A stretch of DNA of 64,000 nucleotides, taken from contig NZ_SUMD01000001.1 of assembly GCF_005049235.1 (NCBI RefSeq), positions 1 to 64,000 on the forward strand. Reading direction: 5' to 3'. The stretch comes from Rhodococcus oryzae (lineage in GTDB: Bacteria > Actinomycetota > Actinomycetes > Mycobacteriales > Mycobacteriaceae). Positions 32,701-38,597 of the stretch are shown here, in pieces (the stretch's first letter is position 1; the number at the start of each line of letters is the position of its first letter). The notes below the pieces were generated by a model. It searched no databases, was not told where the DNA came from, and saw only the letters and a list, made by a program, of their open reading frames with translations. Position numbers and translations under genes: made by a program.

Positions 32701-35564
32701 AGTTCGGCCAGTTCCGCGCCGCCGTACACGCTCGGCGGGGCGACCACCATCGTCGCGCCCGCGCCGAAGGCCATCAGCAGTTCGAGGACGGAGGCGTCGA
32801 AACTCGGCGACGAGAAGTGCAGGGTTCGCGACGCCGGGGTCACGGCGAAACGGTCGCGCTCCTCGGCCGCGAGGCTGGCGAGGCCGCGGTGGCTCAGCAC
32901 CACGCCCTTGGGCACACCCGTCGAGCCCGAGGTGTAGATCAGGTAGGCCGGGTGCGTGAGCAGCAGCGCGGCGCGACGGTCCTCGTCCGTCACCTGCGCC
33001 GGGGAGTAGCGCTCGAGTTCTGCCTCCAGGTCGGGTGCGTCGAGGACCAGCCACGGCACCGCGTCGGGAAGTCGATTCCTGCGTTCGTCCACGGTCAGGC
33101 CGAGGGCGGCACCGGAATCGGTGAGCATGTGCTCGATGCGCTCGGCCGGATAGTTCGGGTCGACCGGCACGAACGCGGCGCCTGCCTTGGCCACCGCCCA
33201 CACCGACAGTACGGACTCGACGGACCGGGCCATCCCCAGCGCCACAATCGATTCCGGGCCCGCTCCCCGATCGATCAACAGCCGAGCCAGCCGATTCGAG
33301 CGCTCGTCGAGTTCGCGGTACGTCAGGCTCACGTCCTGGAACACGAGCGCCGCCGAATCGGGGTCGATGTGCGCGGCGTCGGCGAACAGCTCCGGCAACG
33401 TCCGCGGCGGCGCCTCCGGGCCCCCGAACACCGGTGCCAGGGCCTCGCGTTCCTCGGGGTCGAGTAGTTCGATGTCCCCCACCGCGATCGACGGGTCCGC
33501 GGTCGCGGCATCGAGTATCCGGATGAACCGGGTCGCGAAGCGCTCGACCGTCCCCGGATCGAACAGGTCGGTGGCGTAGGTGAACGCGGCCGACATGCCA
33601 GCAAGGGCGCCGTCCGCGTCGTGCCGCTCGGCGATGGTCAGGCACAGATCCACCTCGCCTGCGATACCGTCGGCATCGGCATATTCGACTGTGAGCCCTG
33701 GCAGTTCGAGATGTGGTCGCCGCGCATTGCGCACCTCGAGCAGCACCTGGACCAGGGGCGCGTAGGCCGTCGAGCGGACCGGACAGACCGTCTCGACGAG
33801 ACGCTCGAAGGACTGCTCGGCGTGGTTGAAGGCGCTGAGCTCGCCGAGGCACGCCTCGTGCAGGAGTTTGCCGAACGAGTCGCCGCCGTCGACCCGCGTG
33901 CGCAGGACGACCGTGTTGTCGGAGGGTTCGACGGTGCCGTCCACGGTCGCGGCGTGAACCGTGACCTGGGTGCCGATGGCCACGTCGTCGGTGTCGCCGA
34001 GCCTGCTCAGCAGCACCCCCAACGCCGCGTGCACCGCGGTGAACACACTCGAGCTCCGGTCCCGGGTCAGCGCGATCAACCGCTCCTGGAGATCGACGCC
34101 GATGTCGAACTCCACACGATGGCGTCGGTCCGACAGCACAATCGGGCGGGGTCGATCCGCAGGCAGCGTCAGCACCTCGGGTATCCCCGAGAGGACTCGC
34201 GACCAGTGCGCCAGCAGCGACGCGGCCTTGTGCTTGCGCCCGGCCATCCGGAAGCTCCGCGCGTGGATCTCCATCAGCCTGGTATCGGGATCGGCCGCGA
34301 CGAACCCCTCGAGCATCTCGACGAAGGCGTGGTGCCGCGAGCGCAGGTCGTCGTCCTCGTAGAGGTTCGGATTGCCCCGGAAGTCGATGACGGTGCTCGG
34401 CGGGCTGCCGCTCTGATAGATGTTGACCAGCAGGTCATCGACCGGGCCCGAGGTCATGATGCGGTTCTCGCCGACGACGGGGCCGAGCGTGACCTGTTGG
34501 CTGAACAGCATCACGTTGACCATCGGCGCATGCAGGGAGCGTTCGCCGCTGCGCCCGGCGTCCCTGCGGATGTCCTCGAGGCTGCAACGCTGATGCCGCA
34601 GCGCACCCATCAACTCGAGGTTGACCCGCTGCACCAGTTCGGCGACGGTGTCGCCCGGCCGCACGCTCAGCCGCAGCGGCACCACATTGACCAGCATCCC
34701 GCCAGATCGGTGCAGAACCGAGGTGGTCCGCGCCGAGACGGGGATGTTGACCAGGACGTCCTCGGTACCGGTCATCTGGGACAGGTAGCAGGCGAATCCC
34801 GCGATCACCACGGCCGCCGACGTCGCGCCGCGCCGGAGGTCGGAATCCTCGAGCAGCCGGACGGCGTCCTCGGTCAGGGGCGCGCTCGCGAGCCGGCTAC
34901 GGGCGGCGGCGGGCGCCACCTCCGTCACCAGGCTCGAGCCCTCCTCGATTCCACGGATCCGATCGGCCCAGAACTTGCGGTCCGACTCGAACCGGCTGGA
35001 TGTCCGGTACTTCGCGTCGAGCTCGTACAGATCCGTCAGCGGAGAGCATTTGGCCGGACCGGCGTCCCCGCCCTCCACCGCGGCGGTGTACAGCGCGGCG
35101 ATCCGGTTCATCACGGTCGCGCCGCCGTAGCCGTCGAGGGCGACGTGGTGAATTCGGCTGTACCAGAGGTAGTCCCGGTCGCCGACCTGCAGGATGGTGA
35201 TGTCGAACAGGCGGTCGTTCGAGAGGTTCACCGGGGTCGCATAGTCCCGGTGCATCCACTCCTCGGCCGCCGCGGCCGGATCGTCCTCGCCCCGGAAGTC
35301 CACGAAGCCGAGCGGTAGGCCGATGGATTCGTCGACGAGCTGGAACGGTTCACCGTCGACCTCGATCACCCGGAGATAGGGCGACTGGAACTCGTGTGCC
35401 GCGGTCTTCGCCGCCTGGTGAAGCACCTCGAAATCGAGGTCCCCGTGCAACTCGACGTACTGGGCGATGGTGATCGGGACCGTCGGGGTGAGCTGCTGGG
35501 CGAACCACATGGCTCGTTGCGCGGCGGAGAGGGGGAACGCTCCGGCTGGAATGTTGGTAGCCAC
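8790..35564 (-). CDS. Seven-module non-ribosomal peptide synthetase (humimycin-type, acyl-heptapeptide)
   Basis: A single 8924-residue NRPS. Domain order: C1 (1-430), C-lobe-only half C (~440-707), A1, T1; C2-A2-T2; C3-A3-T3-E3; C4-A4-T4; C5-A5-T5-E5; C6-A6-T6; C7-A7-T7-TE. A2 has the textbook Ser code and A5 the textbook Thr code; E domains after modules 3 and 5 give D-residues there. C4 and C6, which follow E domains, look like D-L-type C domains (HHxLLDGWS). The TE nucleophile is Ser 8751. The layout matches my recollection of the humimycin synthetases (3-hydroxymyristoyl-Phe-Ser-D-Tyr-Tyr-D-Thr-Phe-Val, from Rhodococcus, acting on the lipid II flippase). The start is GTG at 35564 with AAAGGGG upstream, 12 bases after the S74-like gene. 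No MbtH-like gene, fatty acyl-AMP ligase or phosphopantetheinyl transferase is nearby. Confidence 0.95.
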   Translation of the reverse strand: MATNIPAGAFPLSAAQRAMWFAQQLTPTVPITIAQYVELHGDLDFEVLHQAAKTAAHEFQSPYLRVIEVDGEPFQLVDESIGLPLGFVDFRGEDDPAAAAEEWMHRDYATPVNLSNDRLFDITILQVGDRDYLWYSRIHHVALDGYGGATVMNRIAALYTAAVEGGDAGPAKCSPLTDLYELDAKYRTSSRFESDRKFWADRIRGIEEGSSLVTEVAPAAARSRLASAPLTEDAVRLLEDSDLRRGATSAAVVIAGFACYLSQMTGTEDVLVNIPVSARTTSVLHRSGGMLVNVVPLRLSVRPGDTVAELVQRVNLELMGALRHQRCSLEDIRRDAGRSGERSLHAPMVNVMLFSQQVTLGPVVGENRIMTSGPVDDLLVNIYQSGSPPSTVIDFRGNPNLYEDDDLRSRHHAFVEMLEGFVAADPDTRLMEIHARSFRMAGRKHKAASLLAHWSRVLSGIPEVLTLPADRPRPIVLSDRRHRVEFDIGVDLQERLIALTRDRSSSVFTAVHAALGVLLSRLGDTDDVAIGTQVTVHAATVDGTVEPSDNTVVLRTRVDGGDSFGKLLHEACLGELSAFNHAEQSFERLVETVCPVRSTAYAPLVQVLLEVRNARRPHLELPGLTVEYADADGIAGEVDLCLTIAERHDADGALAGMSAAFTYATDLFDPGTVERFATRFIRILDAATADPSIAVGDIELLDPEEREALAPVFGGPEAPPRTLPELFADAAHIDPDSAALVFQDVSLTYRELDERSNRLARLLIDRGAGPESIVALGMARSVESVLSVWAVAKAGAAFVPVDPNYPAERIEHMLTDSGAALGLTVDERRNRLPDAVPWLVLDAPDLEAELERYSPAQVTDEDRRAALLLTHPAYLIYTSGSTGVPKGVVLSHRGLASLAAEERDRFAVTPASRTLHFSSPSFDASVLELLMAFGAGATMVVAPPSVYGGAELAELLGRRRVTHAFVTPAALASVDPAGLDDIECLVTGGDTCPPELVQQWAPGHRMFNAYGPTETTIVSSISHRMTPGEQVTIGRPPLGCGEVVLDGRLHPVPAGVPGELYVTGTGLARGYHRRPVPTADRFVASPFGGPGTRMYRTGDLARWTRTDDGSGYTLEYLGRSDFQVKIRGFRIELGEIDATLTTHPDVSFAATVGHPGPFGDTVLVSYVHPTNDAAIAAAELTAHLAARLPGHMVPSSIVLLDEIPMTPAGKFDRKALPAPDFVTSTAEFLAPETHSEEAVAGVFATVLSVERISTRDSFFDLGGNSLIATRVVARINAVLDSDIGVLDLFEAPTVETLAARIDSIGRRDSDRPVLVAGERPDRIPVSLAQQRMWFINRFDPSSAAYNIPIAVRLAGELDPDALARALADVVERHESLRTLFPDSPDGPFQLIRPASEVVPDLTPVPVSETGLRDMVTGLASTGFDVTTEFPVRTELLRLGPTEHVLVLVVHHIAADGFSMAPLARDVMTAYNSRRLGGAPDWAPLEVQYADYSLWQRELLGDEHDPGSLIARQLDYWTRALSGAPDVLELPTDHPRPPEQSFRGAVEEFTIPAELHNKLISRAGQMDSSLFMVLHSALAVLLARLSGSSDISIGTPIAGRGEAALDDLVGMFVNTLVLRTPVDAGMTFSEMVRQTRTVDLNAFGHTDVPFERVVEVLNPTRSTAYSPLFQVLLVLQNTGHTRLELPDLIVDVEALDNGTAKFDLQLTLTETYDDQGAPGRIKAAFSYATDLFDAPSVRRFAQRFVRVLESVTEDVAVTVGDVDLLAGSERSQVLTEWNATEQELPATTLGNLFDAQVARTPDAVALVFGEDRLTYAELDAAANRLARHLISLGVGPESTVGLAMRRSLELVIGMYAVVKAGGAYVPIDPDHPADRTEYVLGSARPVCVLTTHADRGALPESLQALEIDRLDLGAQDPSPIVDADRLGCLRPDDVAYVIYTSGSTGRPKGVAVTHAGIANRLSWMQHRYPLTSEDVVVQKTPATFDVSVWEFFWPLQTGARLVVAAPDGHRDPDYLSRLIESERVTTIHFVPSMLSTFTAGAHPARCRSLRRVFCSGEALAPSAAEAFREFSVAELHNLYGPTEASVDVTHWACSAADEVVVPIGAPVWNTRVYVLDGRLNPVPVGVAGELYLSGVQLARGYVGRADLTADRFVADPFAPGERMYRTGDLVRWNETGNIEYIGRTDFQVKLRGLRIELSEIELALLEHPAVAQAAVTMHSDALTGDSLIGYLVAERGQEIDTDGVLEGVASRLPGYMVPAQLMVLEEFPLGSTGKLNRSALPEPVFAAKTSEFVAPRNPIEEIIASIFGDLLGLGRIGVYDNFFDLGGNSLVATRLVARVNAAVDTRIGVRELFDSPTVAALAVCAETESSRAVPRPALLAAARAPRVSVSLAQRRMWFMNQFDTSSAAYNVALPVRLSGALDADAMAKAILDVVDRHEALRTMFPLVDGEPMQVIVDADDVVGDLSPIAVPPEAMSGELARFVAAGFDVTAWAPLRAALFGLSETEHVLVVVVHHISADGFSLVPLARDVMAAYSSRMAGESPQWAPLPVQYADYALWQREMLGSEDDPESLIARQLDYWTRTLSGLPEALALPVDRQRPAERSLRGDRVEFSIDADTHRRLVATARERSSSVFMAMHAVLAVLLSRLADTDDVAVGTPIAGRGEAALDDLVGMFVNTLVLRTRVDRSTTFAELLDSVRETDLGAFGHADLPFERLVDVLAPQRSTAHSPLFQVMLEFKNTERARLELPGLVIEPVELDSVTANFDLQLTLDERYDGDGAPAGVAAAFTFATDLFDAATIDGLAARFVRVLETATADPSIAVGDIELLDPSERRSLTPVTGPAGAAPRTLPELLSDAAASDPDAVAVICEGNSLTYRELDERANRLARVLIGRDVGPESIVALGMARSIESVLSVWAVAKAGAAYVPVDPSYPAERIEHMLTDSGTALGLTVSRSRTHLPDTTEWLVLDDPGFAAEIDGQPGTAVTDADRRAPLLLGHPAYLIYTSGSTGVPKGVVLTHRGLANFAADERIRFGVGPSARTLHFSSPSFDASVLELLLAFGAGAAMVIAPPTIYGGAELAELLARERVTHAFVTPAALASVDPAGLDALECVVTGGDTCPPELVRQWAAVTMFNAYGPTEATVVAAVSDPMVPGTAVAIGRPPVGCGVAVLDERLHPVPVGVAGELYVMGPGLARGYHRRARATADRFLANPFGDPGSRMYRTGDVVRWRPDGQLAYLGRSDFQVKVRGFRIELGEVESALRGCAGVADAVATVRDDGRGVGRLVGYVVPEEGAELAATEILASVGEVLAPHMVPAALVMLDELPLTPAGKIDRKVLPAPDFGARTTESRAPVTETERLLAELFAEVLGVESIGVDDSFFALGGDSIMSIQLVSRAKTAGVFLSPRDVFEHKTVAALAEVAVVGETAEVPALDELPGGGVGEVPLTPIVRWLLDRGGDFDRYSQSVLLTLPPGMDRDVLERALQAVLDRHDMLRSRLHGGPGGWGLEVLPTGSVSSETVLRRIPVDAVTGQEFAAVVADTLAQTQGRLDPSVGNMVQAVWFETPAGVGRLLVVAHHLVVDGVSWRVLIPDLATAWAQLEAGERPDLAAVGTSMRRWAHALVDAARDRSDELDTWTRMLAEPDPLLGSRPLDPAVDVNATVARVEIELPPAVTEAVLTALPSAFHGSVNDGLLTALALALTRWRQNRGVRANGALVTLEGHGREAQVVPGADLTRTVGWFTAVFPVRLDLSGIDLDDAFAGGPAAGAAIKSVKEQLLAIPDHGIGYGMLRHLDHAASSVLGELATPQISFNYLGRFATATSDHGDTAWLPVEDAGDLGGVTDPRLPVAAAVDVNAVTATTAAGPQLRATWAFPTGVLAEDEVEELAELWVTALTALAGYAQSPGAGGLTPSDLGLVSLDQAAIDRLEIRYPDLTDVWTMAPLQKGLLFHALLSDRSVDAYLVQLGLELDGVVDAERMRRAAQALLDRHPNLRAAFHQDGDAEPVQLIAERVEVPWVELDLSEEVPAVLEARLATILAADRATSFDMATPPLMRFMLIKTAPNRHRIYMTNHHILLDGWSTPLLLKELLVLYATDGDAGVLPRVAPYRNYLEWLARQDIAESTDVWVRAFADVEDPTLLVPAEPGREVSTIPGEVYASVSEEQTDALREVARTHGVTLNTMVQAAWGIVLGMLTGRDDVVFGATVSGRPPQIAGVETMVGLFINTLPVRITLDPNETLGELLSRVQTEQAALLDHHHLGLPEIAQAVGSGLGFDTLTVFESYPVDRAGLSQVTDIAGMRIADVIEGGDATHYPLTVIASADAELRLRLTYLPDLLDRAAVESIADRVVRVLAAVAADPGTALAGLDLLSTAERDRLAPVYGPRGLSIRLLPQLLADAAARRADAIAVICAHDSVTYRELDERSNRMARVLIERGACAETFVAVAISRSIESVLAVWAVAKSGAAFVPVDPNYPSERIVHMLTDAGVTEGLTVTTERDSLPGRVDWMAIDDPDLERDCARMSSAPVTDADRRTALRFDHPAYLIYTSGSTGMPKGVVVTHRGLDNFAAEERARCRTEATSRVLHFSSPSFDASVLEYLLVFGPGATMVIAPPTVYGGAELAELLRAHRVTHGFLTPSALASIEPDGLDEFTSVVVGGEAVPRELVGEWATPPRRLFNAYGPTEATVATNMSDAMSAGESVTIGGPIRGVAEVVLDSRLQPVPVGVPGELYVAGAGLARGYHRRGPLTAERFVASPHGEPGSRMYRTGDLARWTDDGRLEYLGRADSQVKVRGFRIELGEIDAVLTDHPEVDFATTVGHTGPSGDTRLVAYVLPVLDAAAANGSAADLAARLTAHAATRLPGHMVPSSIVMIEEIPLTPVGKLDRKALPAPEYVLSTAEFRAPATPAEEAIADVFVAVLGADRIGVDDDFFDLGGNSLTATRVIARVNEALGSDIGVRVLFEAPTVHRLATSIEHHTADRRDRPVLRPVPRPDRIPLSLAQQRMWFINQFDTASSAYNIPLAIRLTGRLDVVALRAAIRDVLTRHESLRTEFPTIDGQPVQRIVDAAEAGPDLVPVEVAEADLADRIASFVSAGFDVTREVPLRAGLFELGEAEHVLTVVVHHIAADGFSMAPLARDVMTAYSSRVEGREPEWAPLAVQYADFTLWQHELLGSEDDPDSVISQQLAYWTSNLAGLPDLLQLPADRPRPLARSFRGEVVDFDIGPRVHRELATIARQHNSTMFMVAHAALAVLLARLSGTADIAIGTPVAGRGEAELDDMVGMFVNTLVLRSDVEAAATFADLLTQVRETDLAAFGNADLPFERLVDVLAPERSTAHSPLFQVLIEYQNNLSAHLELPGLAVDAVDHDLGVSKFDLQLTLGERHDDHGEPAGMSAGFTFATDLFNRGTAATFAQRYLRILEAVTADPDRTIGDIDIVDPAERDRMLVGEEGVAVPSVTLADLFARSAAEHPGAVAVTYENTSLTYAELDDRANRLARHLISLGVGPEDLVAVAMPRSAELVVALLAVIKAGGGYLPVDVTYPAERLVFMLEDSRPVCVLTTVADAESVPGSAIPTVRLDEPAVVSRLDALPSAPITDADRRAVLEPASLAYVIYTSGSTGRPKGVVVSHRNVATLMANTEDRFGFDHTDVWTMFHSYAFDFSVWELWGPLVYGGTLVVVDYFTARAPEMFLELLRRERVTVLNQTPTAFYQLAEADRVAAERGDPAGLSLRYVIFGGEALDLGQLGRWYGRHSDRAPALVNMYGITETTVHVSHIPLDREFAAEASASVIGRGLPGLRVYVLDERLHPVPPGVSGEMYVSGAQAARGYLGRAALTSGRFVADPFRADGARMYRSGDVARWNTDGELEYLGRSDFQVKVRGFRIELGEIESALLRCPGVAQTVVLARDDGSGGVRLVGYLVPEAGTVLDVGAASDFAAEVLAAHMVPAALVVLDELPLTANGKLDRKALPAPDFGARVTASRAPVSEAERVLAGLFAEALGLESVGVDDSFFALGGDSIMSIQLVARAKSAGVVITPRDVFERKTVAALAEVARVAEAAGAAVLEELPDGGVGTVPLTPIVRWMLERGGEFHRYAQAAVLALPPDIDEISLRRTVQAVVDQHDALRARLRSDRGDWFLEVQPVGSEHGDRMVRRVAVPSVVGEEFTAIAAAELDAAADRLDPAAGIMLQAVWFDPPEGQGRLLVLAHHVAIDGVSWRILVPDLAAAWAQVASGAEPVLAPIGTSLRRWSHGLTEAVHLEERIAELDLWREMLAGEDPVLGSRPRDRALDLNATVQKVQVSVPTDVTEAVLTSLPQAFHGSVNDALLAALAMAITRWRRERGVWADSALVNLEGHGREEQVVPGADLARTLGWFTTIFPVRLDLSGIDLDDAFAGGPAAGAAVKAVKEQLLAIPDHGIGFGMLRYLDDASAAVLRELPVPQVSFNYLGRFATATAGGSGEAAWLPVDYAGLGDPHNPEMPVAAVLDINAMTRTTENGPQLRATWSFPGGVLTVAEVEDVAAMWIRALRALATHAAGPRAGGLTPSDLDLVDLDQSAIDRLESRYPDLTDVWSMSPLQSGMLFHALLSDESVDSYLVQLGLELRGAVDPQRMRRAGQALLDRHANLRAAFVQDEEGRSVQVIQDRVTLPWTEVDLSALDPVVREAELTARLAADRVTSFDMARAPLLRFTMIRTAPEHYRLVMTNHHVLLDGWSTPLLLRELLVLYATDGDPEVLPRVRSYRDYLEWLSERDAAESTAAWTTALAGVTDPTLLVPADPGREVSTVSNEVQLSLTEQQTDRLRALARERGLTLNTVVQAVWAIVLGAMTGRDDIVFGATVSGRPPQISGIESMIGLFINTIPVRVRLVPGETLGELLDRVQTEQAAVLDHHYMGLPEIKRAVGEGLGFDTLAVFESYPVDRSGLSEETDIAGMRVVDVEGSDSAHYPLCLVVSVDSRMHLKLEYLPDLFDRDSVESIARRVERVLDLLDLDLPVARIQVLDERERRELAPVRGHPGGSIRTLPQIFSDAAATDPEAIALSFQGRQVSYRELDERSNRIARQLIARGAGPETFVALGIPRSVESVLGVWAVAKTGAAFVPVDPNYPAERIEHMLTDAGATLGLTTAAERDRLPAAAHWIALDDPAFESDCAGTSCADLTDTDRTSPITLDSAAYIVYTSGSTGVPKGVVVTHRGLDNFAAMQTERFHATPASRTLHFSSPSFDGSIYEYLQACGAGATMVVVPPTVYGGVELTRLLAAERVTHGFITTAAFSTMDPAGLDDFQFVVFGGEACPPDLVARWAPGRRLFNAYGPTETTVMSNISAAMTSGEPITIGGPLRGVAELVLDSRLQPVPVGVAGELYLAGVGLARGYHRRAALTAGRFVANPFEPGARMYRTGDIVRWTRDTESGDLAIEYVGRSDFQVKVRGFRVELGEIDTALTDHPDVAFAATLGHTGRSGDTVLVSYVLPAGGAPVATRELTEHLASRLPAHMVPSAITVLDEIPLNPVGKLDRKALPEPDFVFATTEFRAPTTPIEETVADVFTAVIGCDRAGLDDNFFDLGGNSLTATRVMARLNAALHTEIGVRALFEAPTVWELANRVERHAGVGTTRPALTAGPRPADIPLSLAQQRMWFINQFDPSSAAYNIPLAVRLSGDLDLPALQTALADVVARHESLRTTFPESTEGPRQVIHPVTGVVPDLTPIDLGDETDLPDRLGRFMATGFDVTTAIPHRIALFRLAPDEHVLAMVVHHICADGFSMAPLARDVMTAYTCRIDGRAPDWAPLEIQYADYALWQHELLGSTDDPGSLASRQLDFWTETLAGLPDVLQLPADRPRPVQQSFHGDRVDFTVEPDLHRRLVALARENNTSVFMVVHAALAVLLSRLGGTDDVAIGTPVAGRGEEELDDLVGMFVNTLVLRSRVDGAASFTELLAGAREIDLAAFGNADVPFERIVEALNPIRSTSYSPIFQVSLEFQNNLRPRLELPGLTVSGVDLEVNVAKEDLELLLSEEFGADGTPAGMTAGFDFATDLFDPGTVRGFAERFLRILESVTMDPARPVGDIEILDGRERTALAPAMGLPGEPPRTWPELLADSVAARPDSVALTYRGSSMTYRELDERSNRLARALVDRGVGPESVVALGLPRSVESVLSVWAVTKAGAAFVPVDPNHPAMRIGHMLTDSGALLGLTASGSRANLPDLVPWLALDAAEVQAWVQGYSAAPLTDHDRISPLRHVHPAYLIYTSGSTGVPKGVVVTHGGLANLARQERELFEVTHESRVSHLASPSFDASVYELLMAFGAAARLVIVPPTVFGGAELADLLRDEGVTHALVTPTALSSIDHRGLDDVEVLVVAGEACPPELVARWAPGRRMYNGYGPTETTVQAAVGGPMISGKPVDIGGPAIGFGVAVLDSRLRPVPMGVSGELYVFGPALARGYNGKGGLTAQRFVANPFAPNGSRMYRTGDLVRWLPDHTLDYLGRSDFQVKVRGFRIELGEIDAVLMGHQGVSFATTIGHAGPTGDTVLVSYVLPHEGVTLEPGEVKAHAAAFLPAYMVPSSIRVLSEVPLTPVGKLDRNALPAPEFGARAEGFRAPGNPLEEAVVGAFEAILGLERVGVDDSFFDLGGNSLVATRVMAELHERLGRRIPLQLMFFDPTPAGLARRIADLDGEVTGVGASGLEEALSVVISLRATGSKAPLFCVHPGIGLSWGYAGLAAQLAADRPVYGLQLPTISEGVHFDSVEQLAHRYVEELRSIQPQGPYHLLGWSLGGCVAHAMAVELRGAGNEVATLALMDSYAVAGEPVQPRLSAEDLLAGLGLEVEETGDGGLTYERAAELLGDSLGQDLGLTAAHLERIADGFADSAENMSRFSPALFDGDLLFFSAVRSESGHSAQEWRQAITGELREIEVDCEHNQMIEPEAVAVIGPVLAEHLDVPVGGVF
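8793..9590 (-). other. NRPS terminal type I thioesterase
   Basis: About 265 residues of alpha/beta-hydrolase thioesterase. The nucleophile elbow is G-W-S-L-G-G with Ser 8751, followed by an Asp in L-M-D-S-Y and a C-terminal His near residue 8896 (C-E-H-N-Q). The N-terminal segment H-P-G-I-G-L-S-W resembles the EntF thioesterase. It would release the finished peptide, by hydrolysis if the product is linear. Confidence 0.88.
9610..12780 (-). other. NRPS module 7: C7, A7, T7
   Basis: C7 (~7601-8054) has HHICADG. A7 (~8061-8568) gives D-A-Y-L-V-A-G-V-Q-K, unlike the other modules and not a code I can assign; valine would fit a humimycin-type product. T7 carries the phosphopantetheine serine at residue 8612 (L-G-G-N-S-L). 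Confidence 0.82.
12790..15940 (-). other. NRPS module 6: C6 (D-L type), A6, T6
   Basis: C6 (~6545-6998) has [10 protein letters not shown], as expected after an epimerase. A6 (~7005-7511) reads D-G-Y-F-V-G-A-V-M-K. The conserved Pro after the fourth code position is replaced by Thr (F-I-T-T-A-A). This is not a code I can assign; an aromatic residue is plausible from its similarity to A1, A3 and A4. T6 has L-G-G-N-S-L. Confidence 0.82.
15950..20640 (-). other. NRPS module 5: C5, A5 (threonine), T5, epimerase
   Basis: C5 (~4985-5435, HHIAADG), A5 (~5441-5968), T5 with G-G-D-S-I and E5 (~6061-6538). The A5 code is D-F-W-N-I-G-M-V-H-K, the standard threonine code, read from D-F-S-V-W, N-Q-T-P, I-F-G-G and [11 protein letters not shown]5 is closely similar to E3 over its whole length. 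Position 5 should be D-Thr (or D-allo-Thr). Confidence 0.9.
20660..23840 (-). other. NRPS module 4: C4 (D-L type), A4, T4
   Basis: C4 (~3915-4375) has [10 protein letters not shown], a form found in C domains that take a D-residue from the upstream T-E pair. A4 (~4378-4888) reads D-A-L-F-V-G-A-V-A-K, close to A1 and A3. T4 has L-G-G-N-S-L. No epimerase, so the residue stays L. Confidence 0.85.
23850..28460 (-). other. NRPS module 3: C3, A3, T3, epimerase
   Basis: C3 (~2378-2831), A3 (~2838-3335), T3 and E3 (~3428-3902). The A3 code D-A-L-F-V-G-A-V-V-K differs from A1 in one position, so again probably an aromatic residue. T3 has G-G-D-S-I, the variant that precedes E domains. E3 has HHLVVDG, E-G-H-G-R-E and T-V-G-W-F-T, all typical of active epimerases, so position 3 should be D-configured. 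Confidence 0.85.
28480..31650 (-). other. NRPS module 2: C2, A2 (serine), T2
   Basis: C2 (~1318-1771) has HHIAADG and the features of an L-L type domain. A2 (~1778-2281) gives the code D-V-W-H-F-S-L-V-D-K, identical to the serine code of EntF, read from D-V-S-V-W, H-F-V-P-S, F-C-S-G and [11 protein letters not shown]2 has L-G-G-N-S-L and no E domain follows, so L-Ser is incorporated. Confidence 0.9.
31680..35564 (-). other. NRPS loading and module 1: C1, half C, A1, T1
   Basis: C1 (residues 1-430) has an intact HHVALDG motif (139-145) and, being at the N terminus, probably adds the acyl group. It is followed by a second, incomplete C domain (~440-707) consisting only of the C-terminal lobe, without HHxxxDG. 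A1 spans ~716-1221; its ten-residue code reads D-A-L-F-V-G-A-I-V-K. It is near-identical to the codes of A3 and A4 and probably prefers an aromatic residue; Phe would fit a humimycin. T1 has L-G-G-N-S-L. Confidence 0.82.
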
Positions 35565-35576
35565 CGCGGGCCCCTT

Positions 35577-36017
35577 TCAGAGTTCCTCACGGGCCGAGCG
35601 CAGCTGCGCCACCTCGGTCTCGAGTTCGACGAGGCGCCGATGGAGTGCCTGGATGGCGGCCATGCACACCCCGTTCGCGTCGGCGACGGAGATCCGCCGG
35701 TCCGTGGATCCCAGCCCGAACGCCGCGGCGAAGTCCTGTGCCATCGGACCCATGTGGCGCACCGACGGGTGATCGAACCCGTATGTCCACACGCTGAGCG
35801 GCATCTCGGCGAGGCGTTGCAGGACCTCGTCGGCGCCTCCAGGCACGGACCGGTCGGTCTGAACCCCGCGCCGGTGGCTCAGGGCCGAATTCAGCCAGGC
35901 CAGCGGGTGCCGGGTTCGGGCGGAAAGGCGCGCACGCGCTCGCCCCTGGCCGGTGTCCACCCACTGGCCAGGGGCGTCCTGCGCGCGCTCGGTGCTCGCT
36001 TTCATGGCTTCGGTCAC
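35577..36017 (-). CDS. Peptidase S74-like (tail-fibre chaperone-type) protein, lacking its catalytic dyad
   Basis: A 146-residue protein. Residues ~60-140 carry the core of the S74 intramolecular chaperone domain: G-A-D-E-V-L-Q-R-L, then V-R-H-M-G-P-M-A-Q-D-F, A-F-G-L-G, and D-A-N-G-V-x-x-A-A-I-Q-A-L, ending in a coiled coil (R-R-L-V-E-L-E-T-E-V-A). S74 domains occur at the ends of phage tail fibres and some bacterial surface proteins, where they trimerise and often cut themselves off. The usual opening S-D-x-x-L-K, which holds the catalytic Ser-Lys dyad, is absent here; it is in the small upstream peptide instead. The start is GTG at 36017 with GAGG upstream. It lies directly before the synthetase gene (12 bases) and must be co-transcribed with it. 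The link to peptide synthesis is unknown. Confidence 0.8.
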   Translation of the reverse strand: MTEAMKASTERAQDAPGQWVDTGQGRARARLSARTRHPLAWLNSALSHRRGVQTDRSVPGGADEVLQRLAEMPLSVWTYGFDHPSVRHMGPMAQDFAAAFGLGSTDRRISVADANGVCMAAIQALHRRLVELETEVAQLRSAREEL

Positions 36018-36031
36018 CGAATCGCCTCGGT

Positions 36032-36172
36032 TCAGTCCGTGAGTTCTGTGACGTCGTGCTTGATGGTCGCGTCGCTGAGCAAGAGCCCGAGCCCGAGCCC
36101 GATCGCTCCGAGTCCGAGTCCGAGCCCGATACTGAGCGCCGCGCCGCCGAGTCCGATTACAAGTCCGAGCAT
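36032..36172 (-). CDS. 46-residue hydrophobic Gly-Leu peptide ending in the S74 catalytic motif
   Basis: A short peptide starting at an ATG at 36172 with a perfect AGGAGG four bases upstream. Residues 1-32 form one very hydrophobic segment built of G-L-G-L repeats, likely a membrane helix. It then reads S-D-A-T-I-K-H-D-V-T-E-L; Ser33 and Lys38 have the spacing of the S74 Ser/Lys dyad. The rest of an S74 domain is encoded by the next gene, which starts 14 bases after this stop in another frame. The G-L coding repeats give short repeats in the DNA (about 36082-36128). It is the first gene of the synthetase operon, about 110 bases downstream of operator site B. An earlier in-frame start at 36238 has no such ribosome site. 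Confidence 0.65.
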   Translation of the reverse strand: MLGLVIGLGGAALSIGLGLGLGAIGLGLGLLLSDATIKHDVTELTD

Positions 36173-36280
36173 GATTCCTCCTGATTGTCGTCTGGTGTCG
36201 GAAGTCGGCCGATATGCCGAACTCCCTGTTGTGAACACCTACAACCCTGATTCATCGATGCGGGCGCCGAAACCAACCCA

Positions 36281-36301
36281 AGGGGTGGTGACGCCCACCC
36301 T
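36281..36301. promoter_or_regulatory. Operator-like site B upstream of the synthetase operon
   Basis: AGGGGTGG (36281-36288), seven bases, CACCCT (36296-36301). It lies about 110 bases upstream of the 46-residue peptide gene that heads the synthetase operon. With the preceding A the arms AAGGG and CCCTT pair and TGG pairs with CCA around one bulged G, the same geometry as site A. It could control the minus-strand operon, the divergent FHA gene, or both. Confidence 0.5.
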
Positions 36302-36374
36302 TCCCGAAACCCGTGCGGCGGAACTCAACGACTGGAACAGCTGTGCCACAAGAGAGTTGATGCCTCTACCTTGG

Positions 36375-36557
36375 TCAGGGCGTCATCAGATCATCACCAG
36401 AAATCCTGTGCATGAGCATGCTGGGGCGACCATCCCCGACTCTTGGCTCGGTCCCCGATCGGGACCGACTCCGGGGCGTGATGTGCGTCTGCCGCCCGCC
36501 GCTCGAATAGGCGGGCGCCGCGCCGGCGGGTCTGCCGGCCTGCACGTACGCGTTCAT
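36375..36557 (-). CDS. Possible 60-residue basic peptide (doubtful)
   Basis: A short frame starting at an ATG at 36557 with AAGGTGG five bases upstream, a good ribosome site. The N-terminal half uses GC-rich third positions; the second half is Arg/Ser-rich with weaker coding character. No family is recognised. It lies upstream of site B on the synthetase strand. It may be a leader peptide or chance. Confidence 0.22.
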   Translation of the reverse strand: MNAYVQAGRPAGAAPAYSSGGRQTHITPRSRSRSGTEPRVGDGRPSMLMHRISGDDLMTP

Positions 36558-36748
36558 CACAACCACCTTTGACGCAGGTCTTTCACGATACGCCGAAGCC
36601 CCTCTGCGCGGTCGGCGGCGAGTTTCCCGATTCGACCCTCACGAAAAAGTATTCGACGTGGTCGAGGCGGGCGTCAAGGCGATCAAGGTTGTTCCTTACC
36701 GCAGCTATCGAGAATTCGATCTTGCTGCGCGCACCTCCGGAGGGCACG

Positions 36749-37393
36749 ATGGAACCGTGCCCTGGGGTTGTCGTGGACCGAGCAACTGAGTCTCGCCTGA
36801 TCTACTCGGACAGGGAAGGTCGCCAGCACAAGCTGGACCTCTCCCCCGATAACCCACGCCTGACGGTCGGGCGCTCACCCGATTCCGGGCTTCCGTTGAC
36901 CGCCGACGAGGAAGTGTCGCGGCTGCACGCGGTCATCGAATGCGTGGGCAGCCACTGGACCGTCGTCGACGACGGCATGTCCCGCAACGGCACCTTCGTC
37001 AACGGCGAGCGGATCACCGGGCGCCGACGTCTGCGCCAGGGCGACAGCATCAGAATCGGCGGAACCCTGTTGACCTACAACGAGTTCGGCGGTGTGATCG
37101 ACGACGCGACCATGGTCGCCGCGAACATGCCGAACGTGCGGTCGTTGACCGAAACGCAACGCGCGGTGCTGACCGGGCTGTGCAGGCCGTACAAGCACGG
37201 TGCGACGTTCGCCAATCCGGCGTCGAATCAGCAGATCGCCGCGGAGCTGTTCCTCAGCGTCGATGCGATCAAGACGCATCTGCGGGCACTGTTCGCCAAG
37301 TTCGATGTCGAGGACCTCCCTCAGAACCAGAAACGGGTACGGCTGGCCGAGCTGGCCATGCAGAGCGGCATCATCAACGAGCGCGACCTGTGA
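36749..37393 (+). CDS. FHA-domain protein with C-terminal LuxR-like HTH
   Basis: A 214-residue candidate regulator. The FHA domain (~residues 38-105) has the phosphothreonine-binding residues in place: G-R-S (41-43), S-R-L-H (57-60), S-R-N-G-T (78-82). The C-terminal part (~132-205) begins S-L-T-E-T-Q-R-A-V-L and contains N-Q-Q-I-A-A-E-L and V-D-A-I-K-T-H-L-R-A-L-F, the pattern of a GerE/LuxR-type HTH with a loop insertion. The ATG at 36749 has GGAGG five bases upstream; an ATG at 36569 would add 60 residues unlike FHA proteins. It diverges from the synthetase operon and its stop abuts the stop of the convergent hydrolase. It could act as a phospho-responsive regulator of the locus; this is inference. 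Confidence 0.85.
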   Translation: MEPCPGVVVDRATESRLIYSDREGRQHKLDLSPDNPRLTVGRSPDSGLPLTADEEVSRLHAVIECVGSHWTVVDDGMSRNGTFVNGERITGRRRLRQGDSIRIGGTLLTYNEFGGVIDDATMVAANMPNVRSLTETQRAVLTGLCRPYKHGATFANPASNQQIAAELFLSVDAIKTHLRALFAKFDVEDLPQNQKRVRLAELAMQSGIINERDL

Positions 37394-38362
37394 TCAGCCG
37401 GCGTTGGCGAGGATCTCCTTGTCCGCCGAGGTAGGCGACCCACCGTGACCTGCGCGGGCGACGAGCGCGGCCACCGCGTGCGCGACCTCGGCCGCGCGCT
37501 CCAGGATCACCGAGTGACCGGCCCCGCTGATGCGCACCAGCTCGGAGGCAGGCAGCCGGGACGCGATGGCTGCGGAGTGCTCGAACGGGGTCATCACGTC
37601 CGCGTCGCCGCACAGGACCAACGAGGGGATCCCCACCAGGGAGGACAGCGACTCCGACTCATCGAAGCCGATCAGTGATTCCAGGAAGCTGGACATCGTG
37701 ACCACCGAGGTGTCGTTGACCATCGCCGCCGCGAGCGCGACGACCCTCGAATCCACCCGGCGGCTGCCGCACCCGATCACTCGGACGATGCCGGCGCACA
37801 GCATGCGGCTGAGCTGCTTGGAGCCCTGCATCACCCGCGGCGCCCTGCGGACGGCCTTTCGGAAGGCGGAGACCATCGGGGAGTGCAGGAGGCGGCCGAG
37901 ACCGGCGTCCGTGAGCCCGTTTGCGGCCGATGCGATGAACGCCATCCCGACGATCCGCGAGCCGATCGAGTCCGGGTACTGCCGCGCATAGGCCAGGGCC
38001 GTCATCCCGCCCATCGAGTGGCCGATCAGCACCACCGGGCCCTCGGGTACCACCGTGCGGATGACGGCTTCCAGGTCGTGTCCGAGCTGGTCGATCGTGT
38101 AGGTGTCGACGGGGCCGTGGCCGGAGTCGCCGTGCCCGCGGTGATCGTAGAAGACCATGCGGACGTCGGCGCCCCAGGAGTAGGACAGGTATTCGCGGAT
38201 GAAGGACCACGATTCCGTGCGTAGGCAGTGACCGTGCACGAATACGGCGGTGATCGGGGCATCTACCCGGCCGAACTCCTGGACGGCGAGGGGGACGCCA
38301 TCGTCGGCGAGCACCGTGATGCGGCGACCGGAATGATCTCGTGCGCTCGGCGTGCTCAACAT
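37394..38362 (-). CDS. Alpha/beta hydrolase
   Basis: A 322-residue alpha/beta-hydrolase fold enzyme. The oxyanion-hole region is F-V-H-G-H (41-45), the nucleophile elbow G-H-S-M-G (Ser116), the acid is probably in C-G-D-A-D and the His in G-A-G-H-S near residue 293. The substrate is unknown. It is not a typical type II thioesterase. The ATG at 38362 has GGAGG six bases upstream. Two copies of the repeated inverted motif (sites C and D) lie 114 and 214 bases before the start, which suggests it belongs to the synthetase regulon, perhaps as a tailoring or editing enzyme. It ends exactly where the FHA gene ends. Confidence 0.88.
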   Translation of the reverse strand: MLSTPSARDHSGRRITVLADDGVPLAVQEFGRVDAPITAVFVHGHCLRTESWSFIREYLSYSWGADVRMVFYDHRGHGDSGHGPVDTYTIDQLGHDLEAVIRTVVPEGPVVLIGHSMGGMTALAYARQYPDSIGSRIVGMAFIASAANGLTDAGLGRLLHSPMVSAFRKAVRRAPRVMQGSKQLSRMLCAGIVRVIGCGSRRVDSRVVALAAAMVNDTSVVTMSSFLESLIGFDESESLSSLVGIPSLVLCGDADVMTPFEHSAAIASRLPASELVRISGAGHSVILERAAEVAHAVAALVARAGHGGSPTSADKEILANAG

Positions 38363-38475
38363 TGCGTCCTCCGTACCTGGGTTCGTCCTGTTCCGCCCTC
38401 GTCTGCGGGTACTTACCAATCTGCTATCTGCGGTGATACGGAGCCAGCTACCCAAGTACTCGCTATATCGACCTG

Positions 38476-38503
38476 AGGGTGGAGTTTCTTACACCTGGGG
38501 TGG
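38476..38503. promoter_or_regulatory. Operator-like site C upstream of the hydrolase
   Basis: AGGGTGG (38476-38482), then CACCTG (38492-38497) and an adjoining GGGGTGG (38497-38503). It is the weakest of the four copies: the right half is CACCTG instead of CACCCT. It lies 114 bases before the hydrolase start on its promoter side. Confidence 0.35.
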
Positions 38504-38575
38504 CATCCGTGGAAAATTTGCTCGACTGGAGCCATTCAAGGATGACTCGCGCGGGGCCCGTCGGACCATCACCAC

Positions 38576-38597
38576 AGGGGTGGAAAGCCCTCACCCT
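38576..38597. promoter_or_regulatory. Operator-like site D upstream of the hydrolase
   Basis: AGGGGTGG (38576-38583), eight bases, CACCCT (38592-38597). The same core as sites A and B. It lies just past the end of the decayed DUF222 gene, 214 bases before the hydrolase start, and may be a second upstream site for that promoter. Confidence 0.42.

Larger units (their letters stand above)
36173..36748. other. Divergent intergenic region between synthetase operon and FHA regulator
   Basis: A stretch of 576 bases without a well-supported gene. It holds operator-like site B (36281-36301) and a possible short minus-strand frame (36375-36557, listed separately). It is visibly less GC-rich than the synthetase genes, as expected for a control region. 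No clear -35/-10 pair stands out. Confidence 0.6.

Noticed and set aside
10000-35000. Large direct repeats as mobile elements
   Set aside because: They are paralogous NRPS domains within one gene.
36017-36034. Programmed -1 frameshift joining the 46-residue peptide to the S74-like gene
   Set aside because: The -1 frame is open into the second gene, but there is no slippery heptamer or following structure, and the second gene has its own GTG and ribosome site.
36082-36128. CRISPR-like or satellite repeat
   Set aside because: The short repeats are simply the Gly-Leu codons of the 46-residue peptide; there are no spacers.
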